A DNA stretch of 5,587 nt. Origin: Chloroflexota bacterium (lineage in GTDB: Bacteria > Chloroflexota > Limnocylindria > Limnocylindrales > CSP1-4). The notes under the pieces are model-generated. The model did not search any database. It worked only from the letters and a program-made list of their open reading frames with translations, and had not been told where the DNA came from. Where the stretch lies: positions 1 through 5,587 of the forward strand of contig JACCXQ010000226.1 in the NCBI GenBank assembly GCA_013696945.1, written 5' to 3'. Of this stretch, positions 1-5,587 are shown in pieces (the stretch's first letter is position 1; every line of letters starts with the position of its first letter). Both the position numbers and the translations under genes were made by a program.

Positions 1-936
1 GGCGACCGGTTCGCCAAGATCGCGACGCGCTACGGCACCGACGTGACGAAGCTCGACGTCGAGTGGGGCCAGGCGGCCGAACCGGACGCGGTCAGCGAGG
101 CGCTCGCGCGGATGGCCGGCGAGGGACGGCCGGCCAGGGCTGTGCTGCTCACGCACAACGAGACGTCGACCGGCGTCACGAACCCGCTCCAGGCGCTCGC
201 GGCGGCGGCACGTGCCGGCGCTCCGGACGCGCTCCTGCTGGTCGATGGGATCAGCGGGCTTGGTGCGGTGCCCTTCGAGGCCGATGCCTGGGACCTCGAT
301 GTCGTGGTGACCGGTTCCCAGAAGAGCTGGATGGTGCCACCCGGGCTCGCCATGGTCAGCGTCTCGGAGCGCGGCTGGGCAGCCGCCGAGCGAGCCTCGA
401 TGCCGCGGTTCTACTTCGACCTCGGGATGCATCGGGCGAGCGCCGCCAAGGGTGAGACGCCCTGGACACCCGCCATCGGCGTCTGCTTCGCGCTCGACGT
501 GGCGCTCGAACTGCTGGAGCGGGAGGGCTACCCACGGATCTTCGCGCGACATGCGGCGTGCGGCGCGGCAACGCGCGCCGGACTCCGCGAGATCGGTGTC
601 ACGCTCTTCGCCGACCCGGCCCACGCCTCGGACACCGTGACGTCGGCGCTGGTCCCCGACGGCCTCGAATGGTCGCAGATGAGCCGGGGGCTCCGCGGAC
701 GCGGGCTCGTCCTCGCGGGCGGGCAGGGCGCGCTGACCGGGCGGATCTTCCGCGTCGGCCACCTGGGTGCGGTGAGCGTGGACGACATCCTTACCGCGCT
801 CGCGATCCTCGAAGAGACCCTCGGCGGACTCGGCCAAGCTATCCGCCCGGGCACAGCCGTCGCCGCGGCCACCGCGGCAGCCCAACAGGCAGCCTCGGGC
901 GCGGGGCGGCCGGCCGCTGTCGCTGCCGGCACCTGA
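1..936 (+). CDS. PLP-dependent class V aminotransferase (alanine-glyoxylate / phosphoserine aminotransferase-like), 5' truncated
   Basis: The reading frame is open from base 1 and stops with TGA at 934-936, giving 311 visible residues. Family members are about 360-390 residues, so some 60-90 N-terminal residues lie outside the window. Class V (fold type I) hallmarks are present: GDRF at the very start, HNETSTGV (codons around 154-177), the Asp of LLVDGISG (codon 244-246) that should pair with the PLP pyridine nitrogen, and GSQKSW with the Schiff-base lysine at codon 322-324. A C-terminal Arg in RIFRVGHLG is the likely substrate-carboxylate ligand. The last 30 or so residues are an Ala-rich tail with no domain character. 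It lies 28 bases upstream of serA on the same strand, so phosphohydroxypyruvate transamination (the SerC role) is the likely job, as in organisms that use an AGT-type enzyme for this step. Serine-pyruvate or serine-glyoxylate aminotransferase is the alternative. Family is certain; substrate is inferred. Confidence 0.93.
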   Translation, partial: GDRFAKIATRYGTDVTKLDVEWGQAAEPDAVSEALARMAGEGRPARAVLLTHNETSTGVTNPLQALAAAARAGAPDALLLVDGISGLGAVPFEADAWDLDVVVTGSQKSWMVPPGLAMVSVSERGWAAAERASMPRFYFDLGMHRASAAKGETPWTPAIGVCFALDVALELLEREGYPRIFARHAACGAATRAGLREIGVTLFADPAHASDTVTSALVPDGLEWSQMSRGLRGRGLVLAGGQGALTGRIFRVGHLGAVSVDDILTALAILEETLGGLGQAIRPGTAVAAATAAAQQAASGAGRPAAVAAGT

Positions 937-964
937 CGCGAACCCAGCGTCCGTCGCGACGAGC

Positions 965-2521
965 ATGAGGATCCTCGTCGCCGAACCCCTCGCTGAGGAA
1001 GGGCTCCAGATCCTGCGTGCCGAGCACGAGGTCGAGGTCCGGACCGGCCTTCCGCGCGAGGAGCTCCTCGCCGCGCTGCCCGGCTTCGACGCGCTGGTCG
1101 TGCGCAGCCAGGTCCAGGTCGACGCCGAGGTCATCGCCGCTGGGCGGGACCTGCAGGTCATCGGTCGTGCCGGTGTCGGTGTCGACAACATCGACCTGGC
1201 TGCCGCTACGAGCGCCGGCATCACCGTCGTCAATGCACCGACCGGCAACACCATCGCAGCGGCGGAGCACACGCTCGCGCTGCTCTTCGCGCTGACGCGA
1301 CGCGTGGCCGCGGCGGACGCGTCGATGCGTCGCGGCGAATGGAAGCGAGCGGACTTCACGGGCCGCGAGCTGCGTGGGAAGCGGCTCGGCATCATCGGCC
1401 TGGGCAAGATCGGGATGACCGTCGCCGACCGCGCGCGGGCGCTGGAGATGGAGCTCGTGGGCCATGACCCGTACGTGACCGAGGACGCCGCTGCGCACCA
1501 TGGCGTAAGGCTCGTGAGCCTCGATCGCCTGATCTCGGCATCGGACGTGATCACCGTCCACGTGCCACTGACGCGCACGACGCGCGGCCTCATCGGTGCC
1601 GCTGAGCTTGCGCGGATGAAGCCGGACGCGCTGCTCATCAACGTCGCGCGCGGTGGTGTGGTCGACGAGGACGCACTCGCCGCGGCGCTGCGCGACGGCG
1701 TGATCGGCGGCGCCGCCGTGGATGTCTTCGTCACCGAGCCGCCCGTCGGTTCGGCGCTCCTCGATGCGCCGTCGACGGTCCTGACCCCGCACCTCGGTGC
1801 ATCTACCGAAGAGGCACAGACACGTGTCGCGGTCGAGGCGGCGCAACAGGTGCTCGAGGTCCTCGCCGGACGGCCGGCTCGATATGCGGTCAACGCACCA
1901 CTACTGACCGCGGAAACGGCACAAGCGGTCGGGCCGTTCCTGCCGCTCGCGCGGCTCGTCGGCCAGCTCTACGCACAGCTGGCGCCCGATCTCGAAGGGC
2001 TCACGCTGGAGATCTCGGGCGAGCTGGCGGCACATGACGCCTCGCCCCTCGCGGCCGCGGCGCTCGGCGGCCTGCTCGAGAACGTGACCGAGGAACGCGT
2101 GAACCTGGTCAACGCGTCGCACGTCGCGCGTGCACACGGGATCGCGCTCGTCGAGCACAAGACACCGGAGTCGGGTCGATACGCCTCGATGGTCACGCTC
2201 AGCGGGTCGACCACGGTGGGCGGCTCGATGGCCGCCGGCCAGCCGCGGCTGGTGCGGCTGGGAGACTACTGGGTGGACGTGCCCCCGGCACCGCACATGC
2301 TCGTCACCCGCCACCACGATAGGCCCGGCACGATGGGCCGCATCGGGCAGATGCTGGGCGACGCCGACGTCAACATCAGCGCGATGCATCTGGGGCGTTC
2401 CGCGCCGCGAGCGGACGCGCTCATGATCCTTGCCCTGGACGACCCGGTGCCGCTCGAGGTCGCCGAGCGGATCCGCGAGCAGGAGGCGGTGCGCGACCTG
2501 TGGCTGATCAGGCTGGATTGA
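965..2521 (+). CDS. serA: D-3-phosphoglycerate dehydrogenase, long ACT-domain form
   Basis: This 518-residue cytoplasmic protein should oxidise 3-phosphoglycerate to 3-phosphohydroxypyruvate with NAD+, the first step of phosphorylated serine synthesis. The ATG at 965 gives the usual start (MRILVAEPLAEEG). Visible elements: Arg47 in VVRSQV, GRAGVGVDNID at 67-77, the Rossmann loop GLGKIG at 145-150, catalytic Arg229 in NVARGGVVDE, Glu258 in TEPP and His276 in TPHLGAST. Residues of about 315-440 form the intervening allosteric substrate-binding (ASB) domain seen in long-type enzymes such as the mycobacterial one. Residues 444-518 are an ACT domain (DRPGTMGRIG at 452-461, VNISAMHLGR at 469-478), implying feedback control by L-serine. 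Nothing appears broken. No clear Shine-Dalgarno motif precedes the ATG. It follows an aminotransferase by 28 bases and overlaps the next gene, so an operon is likely. Confidence 0.97.
   Translation: MRILVAEPLAEEGLQILRAEHEVEVRTGLPREELLAALPGFDALVVRSQVQVDAEVIAAGRDLQVIGRAGVGVDNIDLAAATSAGITVVNAPTGNTIAAAEHTLALLFALTRRVAAADASMRRGEWKRADFTGRELRGKRLGIIGLGKIGMTVADRARALEMELVGHDPYVTEDAAAHHGVRLVSLDRLISASDVITVHVPLTRTTRGLIGAAELARMKPDALLINVARGGVVDEDALAAALRDGVIGGAAVDVFVTEPPVGSALLDAPSTVLTPHLGASTEEAQTRVAVEAAQQVLEVLAGRPARYAVNAPLLTAETAQAVGPFLPLARLVGQLYAQLAPDLEGLTLEISGELAAHDASPLAAAALGGLLENVTEERVNLVNASHVARAHGIALVEHKTPESGRYASMVTLSGSTTVGGSMAAGQPRLVRLGDYWVDVPPAPHMLVTRHHDRPGTMGRIGQMLGDADVNISAMHLGRSAPRADALMILALDDPVPLEVAERIREQEAVRDLWLIRLD
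2481..2486 (+). promoter_or_regulatory. Possible ribosome binding site for the histidine phosphatase gene, inside serA
   Basis: AGGAGG, a full anti-Shine-Dalgarno match, sits 13 bases before the GTG at 2500 and 31 bases before the TTG at 2518. The spacing is longer than the usual 5-9 bases for either start, but it fits the GTG better. The same bases encode Gln-Glu-Ala of SerA, so the match may be chance. It is listed because it bears on the start choice and on translational coupling with serA. Confidence 0.35.
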
Positions 2522-3264
2522 CGGACGAGCCCGCTGGACCGACGACCGGGGCGCCGCTCCCCTACGCGGCGATCTGCCTTGTTCGGCATTCGGAAAGCAC
2601 GTGGATCACGGAGTCGCGGTTCCAGGGCCGTGCCGACCCGCCCCTCTCCGCGCTCGGTGAGCACCAGGCGCGGCTCGTGGCGCGCCGCCTGCGCGATCGC
2701 CACCTGCCACCCGCCCTGCCGGTGCCGGGCTCCCCACCCCAGGCGATATGGCACTCCCCGCTGAGTCGCGGCGGGGCGACGGCCGCCCGGATCGCCGATG
2801 CACTGGCCATGACCACCGCTCTCCGCTCGGACGACGCGCTCACCGAGCTCGGGCAGGGGGAGTGGGAGGGGCTGACGCACGCTGCCGTCCAGCGACGGTG
2901 GCCTGCCGAGCTTGCCGCGTGGCGCAACGATCCCGTCGCCGCCCAGGCGCCGGGTGGCGAGCGGCTGCAGGACGGCTCGGAGCGGGTGGCGGGCTTCCTG
3001 GAACGGCTCCTGGATGGACTCTCGCCGGGAGCAGGCGGATCGACCGCCCCATGGTCGATCGTCGTCTCGCATGACGGCATCCTGCGGCTGATGCTGATGC
3101 GGCTCCTGGACATCCCTCTCGAGCGCTTCTGGGCCTTCCCTTTCCCCGTCGCGGGGATCAGCGTGATCGACCTCGTCGAGGGCCGGCCGCGACTCCGAGC
3201 GCACGCTCTGACCGACCACCTCGCCGCGGAAGGCGACGCCGCCGACCGGGGTGGGGCCCTCTAG
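2500..3264 (+). CDS. Histidine phosphatase superfamily protein (phosphoglycerate mutase-like); candidate metal-independent phosphoserine phosphatase
   Basis: This 254-residue soluble protein belongs to the branch 1 histidine phosphatase family, whose members form a phosphohistidine intermediate. From the GTG at 2500, the nucleophile motif is LVRHSEST (Arg29, His30), followed by RFQGRADPPLSALGEHQA. SPLSRGGATAA carries the second phosphate-binding Arg90, TELGQGEWEG carries the acid/base Glu116, and VVSHDG carries the second His191. The whole active-site set is intact. RHSES replaces the commoner RHGET. The GTG lies inside serA (22-base overlap). A TTG at 2518 overlapping the serA TGA is an alternative, and the conserved fold only begins near residue 22, so the start is uncertain. 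Placement behind an aminotransferase and serA suggests O-phosphoserine hydrolysis, as done by the histidine-phosphatase-type PSP of Hydrogenobacter. Other possibilities are a broad-specificity sugar phosphatase, alpha-ribazole phosphatase or phosphoglycerate mutase. Family is firm; substrate is inferred. Confidence 0.92.
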   Translation: MADQAGLTDEPAGPTTGAPLPYAAICLVRHSESTWITESRFQGRADPPLSALGEHQARLVARRLRDRHLPPALPVPGSPPQAIWHSPLSRGGATAARIADALAMTTALRSDDALTELGQGEWEGLTHAAVQRRWPAELAAWRNDPVAAQAPGGERLQDGSERVAGFLERLLDGLSPGAGGSTAPWSIVVSHDGILRLMLMRLLDIPLERFWAFPFPVAGISVIDLVEGRPRLRAHALTDHLAAEGDAADRGGAL

Positions 3265-3271
3265 GTCCGCG

Positions 3272-4651
3272 ATGCGCGCCCGCATCATCGATCGCTGGGA
3301 TGCCGCGCGAGCCAGTTACTGGTTCGTGCCGACGATCATGGCCCTGGGTGCAGTGGCCGCCGCCGCCCTCAGCCTCGACCTCGACCGACGGGTCGGGCCG
3401 GATGCGCTGCGAACGGTCTTCACGGGCAGCGCAGAGGGCGCCCGGAGCGTCCTGTCGGTCATCGCGACTGCGATGATCACGGTCGCCGGAGTGACCTTCG
3501 CCATCGCGCTCGCCGCCATGACGCTGGCGTCATCGCAGTTCGGCCCTCGCCTGCTGCGCAACTTCATGCGCGACCTGGGCAACCAGTTCGTGCTGGGGAC
3601 GTTCCTTGCGACTTTCGTCTTCTCGCTGCTCGTGCTCGGCGCGATCCGCGGGCCGGACGAAGGCGCCCCGTTCGTCCCGGAGGTCTCCTTCAACATCGCG
3701 GTCATCGCCACGCTGGCGAGCACGATGGTGCTGATCTACTTCATCCACCACGCCGCGACGATGATCCAGGTCGCACACATCGTGAGCTCCGCCACGGCGG
3801 ACCTGGTTCGCGACGTCGATCGTCTCTTCCCGCCGGCGGCGCCCGATGCAGCTCCTCACGACCCGTGGCAGCCCGCGGGACCCGGAGCGCCTGCACTCGC
3901 CACCGAAGTGGGCTACGTCGAGGTGATCGATCTCGATGGTCTCGCGCGGACCGCAGAACACCGCGACATCGTCATCCGGCTGGTGGGCCACCCGGGCAGC
4001 TTCGTCGTCACGGGCGACGTCCTTGCCGAGGTCTGGCCGGCCGAGCGCGCTAACGAACAGGCCCGCCGTTCGGTGGCCGGCCACTTCATCATGGGGCCCC
4101 AGCGGACGGAGCAGCAGGACGTGGGGTTCACACTCCAGCAGCTGGTCCAGGTCGCGCTGCGGGCGCTCTCACCGGCCATCAATGACCCGTTCACGGCCGC
4201 CATGTGTGTCGACCGGCTGGGAGCCGTGCTCTCGCGCATCGTGGTCCGCCCGGTGCCCCCTGCCGAGCGCCTCGTGAGAGGCCGCGTCCGCATCATCGCC
4301 CCGCCCCCCACGTTCGAACACCTGGTCGACAGCGCGTTCGGCGAGATCCGACGGAATGGGCGGTCCCAGCTTGGGCTGACCATCAGGCTTCTGCTGACCC
4401 TGGAGGGGGTCGCACGCCGCGCGGTCCGTGCCGAGGACCGCGCGTTGATAGCCGCCGAGGCCCGGCTGGTGATGGACGGATTCGCGACTGACACGCTGCT
4501 GCCGGACGAACGGCGCCGCTTGGAGGTGGCACATCGAAGCTGCATCGCGGCGTCCAGCGGCCCGGACCGACCCGGAGTCAGCCCGGCGGCAGATCCGGCC
4601 GGTGACCCAGCTCCTGCGGACGCGTCGACCGCGGACGGCGACGCAGGATGA
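3272..4651 (+). CDS. DUF2254 family integral membrane protein
   Basis: The ATG at 3272 gives 459 residues. It begins [20 protein letters not shown], a typical short N-terminus for DUF2254 (COG4325), so it is preferred over the in-frame GTG at 3251 that would overlap the phosphatase by 14 bases. A weak AGGT at 3263-3266 lies just upstream. Four hydrophobic segments are visible at about residues 17-38, 59-86, 107-126 and 139-160. The stretch between segments 2 and 3 is conserved-looking ([20 protein letters not shown]). A soluble C-terminal half follows, with [11 protein letters not shown] near 214-224 and the family signature [12 protein letters not shown] at about 298-309. The last 35 residues or so are Ala/Pro/Asp-rich and unlikely to be folded. 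No biochemical role is firmly established for the family. The gene begins 7 bases after the phosphatase stop, so co-transcription is likely, but a link to serine metabolism is not shown. Confidence 0.93.
   Translation: MRARIIDRWDAARASYWFVPTIMALGAVAAAALSLDLDRRVGPDALRTVFTGSAEGARSVLSVIATAMITVAGVTFAIALAAMTLASSQFGPRLLRNFMRDLGNQFVLGTFLATFVFSLLVLGAIRGPDEGAPFVPEVSFNIAVIATLASTMVLIYFIHHAATMIQVAHIVSSATADLVRDVDRLFPPAAPDAAPHDPWQPAGPGAPALATEVGYVEVIDLDGLARTAEHRDIVIRLVGHPGSFVVTGDVLAEVWPAERANEQARRSVAGHFIMGPQRTEQQDVGFTLQQLVQVALRALSPAINDPFTAAMCVDRLGAVLSRIVVRPVPPAERLVRGRVRIIAPPPTFEHLVDSAFGEIRRNGRSQLGLTIRLLLTLEGVARRAVRAEDRALIAAEARLVMDGFATDTLLPDERRRLEVAHRSCIAASSGPDRPGVSPAADPAGDPAPADASTADGDAG
4578..4651. other. Convergent 3' overlap of the DUF2254 and transglutaminase genes (74 bp)
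   Basis: The plus-strand DUF2254 frame ends with TGA at 4649-4651 and the minus-strand transglutaminase frame ends with TGA at 4580-4578, so both tails are encoded by the same 74 bases. Each tail is low-complexity: Ala/Asp/Pro-rich on plus, Arg/Pro-rich on minus. No terminator hairpin with a T run is visible here on either strand. Confidence 0.85.
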
Positions 4652-5587
4652 GCCGGAGGAGGCCGATCCGGACCCGCCGGTAGGCGTGTCGCAGCTGATC
4701 GAGCATCTGACGGTCGGGCTCGCGGCGCGCGTAAGTGGTCTCGACCTTGGCGCGTGCTACGACGACGAGCTCGCCACGGACGCCGGGCAGCACCTCCCCG
4801 AGCGCACCGGCGTACTCGTACGCGGTCTGGGTGGGTTTCGGCCCGTAGCCGAATCGGCCGGCCAGACGCGCCATCCCGCGATACGCGAGGTCGGGCTCCG
4901 GCGAGGGCAGGCGGCGAGCCCGCGCAAGTAGCAAGAGGACCGCACCGACTCCCAGGATACCGACGATGGCCACTACGGCCAACGGACCTGGATCGGCCGG
5001 CGGCGGCGCGGCGGGCAACCCTCCGGTCGGGTCGCTGTTGCCGTCGCCGGAACCGAGGCCGTCGTCATCGCGCGGGTCCGGTTGGTTGAAGTTCGGCGAC
5101 GGCAGCGGACCGGTCGCACCACCATCGGGCGTCGCCAGCGGCACGCCGGGGTCCAGGCTGGTCGGCTGCTGCCCGTTCTCGTCGTTCCCCGGCGTGGGGT
5201 CGAAACGGATCCAGCCGTACGTGGGGAAGAAGACCTCGACCCACGCGTGGGCCGCGCTGCGGTCGACCTCCCAGCTGCCATCGGGGAGCTGCCGCCCCGG
5301 CAGGTAGCCCATGGCCAGCCGCGCCGGGATCTGCTGCGTCCGCAGCAGCATCGCCATCGTCGTCGCAAAGTACTCGCAGTAGCCGCGGCGCACCTTGAGC
5401 ATGCAATCGACGATCTTGTCCCGGCCGCAGAGGCCGCGGACGTCGTTCTGATAAATGAACCCACCGTCGCTGTAGAGGAACTGCTGGATCGCCTCCGCGA
5501 CGTGGAAGGGATCGCGTCGATCCTCCGGCAGCCGCCCGACGATCCGATCCGCCGTGTTGTACGTGAGGTCACCGATCGAACCGGCAC
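4578..5587 (-). CDS. Membrane-anchored transglutaminase-like protein (TgpA type, C-terminal DUF4129-like region), 5' truncated
   Basis: The minus-strand frame is open from the right edge to TGA at 4580-4578, giving 335 visible residues; the true start is outside. An internal ATG at 5402 is not the start, because good domain sequence continues upstream of it (ending [11 protein letters not shown]). The papain-like transglutaminase core has its triad: Cys in [15 protein letters not shown] (codon 5378-5376), His in [11 protein letters not shown] (5249-5247) and Asp in [10 protein letters not shown] (5201-5199). A Pro/Gly/Asp-rich linker (about 5186-4989) leads to one transmembrane helix (about 4988-4923, [20 protein letters not shown]). 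A helical cytoplasmic DUF4129-like tail with TQTAYEYA and TTYARREPD follows. Full-length relatives carry several N-terminal membrane helices (DUF3488) and place the transglutaminase domain outside the membrane; they often sit with MoxR and DUF58 genes. Those would lie beyond the right edge. Substrate unknown. Confidence 0.93.
   Translation of the reverse strand, partial: AGSIGDLTYNTADRIVGRLPEDRRDPFHVAEAIQQFLYSDGGFIYQNDVRGLCGRDKIVDCMLKVRRGYCEYFATTMAMLLRTQQIPARLAMGYLPGRQLPDGSWEVDRSAAHAWVEVFFPTYGWIRFDPTPGNDENGQQPTSLDPGVPLATPDGGATGPLPSPNFNQPDPRDDDGLGSGDGNSDPTGGLPAAPPPADPGPLAVVAIVGILGVGAVLLLLARARRLPSPEPDLAYRGMARLAGRFGYGPKPTQTAYEYAGALGEVLPGVRGELVVVARAKVETTYARREPDRQMLDQLRHAYRRVRIGLLRLILRRRPRSTRPQELGHRPDLPPG

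Noticed and set aside
952..961. CGTCGCGACG, a perfect 10-base palindrome just before the serA ATG
   Set aside because: Short GC palindromes are common by chance at this base composition. There is no loop, T run or second copy to suggest an operator or terminator.
839..1846. 335-codon open frame on the minus strand opposite serA
   Set aside because: It lies antisense to an unmistakable serA and gives an Arg/Asp/His-rich translation with no domain motif, the usual shadow frame in very GC-rich DNA.
3251..3271. GTG at 3251 as the DUF2254 start
   Set aside because: It adds seven residues not typical of the family and overlaps the phosphatase. The nearest purine-rich motif (GGAAGG at 3228-3233) is too far away, and the ATG at 3272 matches the usual N-terminus better.
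2266..3288. 340-codon open frame on the minus strand opposite the phosphatase
   Set aside because: It is antisense to a gene with intact catalytic motifs, its translation is low-complexity Arg/Gly/Pro, and it spans three plus-strand gene boundaries.
4653..4671. CCGGA / TCCGG inverted repeat near the end of DUF2254
   Set aside because: A 5-bp stem with a 9-base loop, no T tract and a position inside the transglutaminase coding region make it too weak to call a terminator.
4973..5587. 204-codon minus-strand frame reaching the right edge
   Set aside because: Its Arg/Ser/Thr-rich translation is a frame-shifted shadow of the transglutaminase gene, whose Cys-His-Asp triad lies in the other minus frame.

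Overview
This 5.6 kb window is almost entirely coding and very GC-rich (roughly 70% by eye), with GTG and possibly TTG starts and genes that abut or overlap. It looks like a compact chromosomal segment of a high-GC free-living bacterium. The alanine-glyoxylate-type class V aminotransferase next to serA, together with the style of the DUF2254 and transglutaminase proteins, suggests Chloroflexota (for example an uncultured soil or freshwater lineage). An actinobacterium is the main alternative. This placement is an inference from gene content, not a phylogeny.

Layout on the plus strand: (1) 1-936, the C-terminal four fifths of a PLP-dependent class V aminotransferase, cut by the left edge; (2) 965-2521, a full-length 518-residue D-3-phosphoglycerate dehydrogenase (serA) with catalytic, NAD-binding, intervening and ACT domains; (3) 2500-3264, a histidine-phosphatase (phosphoglycerate-mutase-like) protein overlapping the serA end; (4) 3272-4651, a DUF2254 integral membrane protein starting 7 bases after the phosphatase stop. 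On the minus strand, 4578-5587 holds the C-terminal part of a membrane-anchored transglutaminase-like protein (TgpA type, with a C-terminal DUF4129-like region). It converges on the DUF2254 gene and overlaps its 3' end by 74 bases.

The three leading plus-strand genes read as a possible complete phosphorylated serine pathway. SerA oxidises 3-phosphoglycerate to 3-phosphohydroxypyruvate, the class V aminotransferase would transaminate this to O-phosphoserine, and the histidine phosphatase would release serine. That would make the pathway independent of both classical SerC and the HAD-type SerB. The SerA step is secure from sequence; the other two assignments come from family and context. DUF2254 has no firm function and may simply be co-transcribed.

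No RNA genes, mobile elements, CRISPR arrays, repeats of note or convincing terminators were seen. The only real intergenic gaps are 937-964 and 3265-3271.
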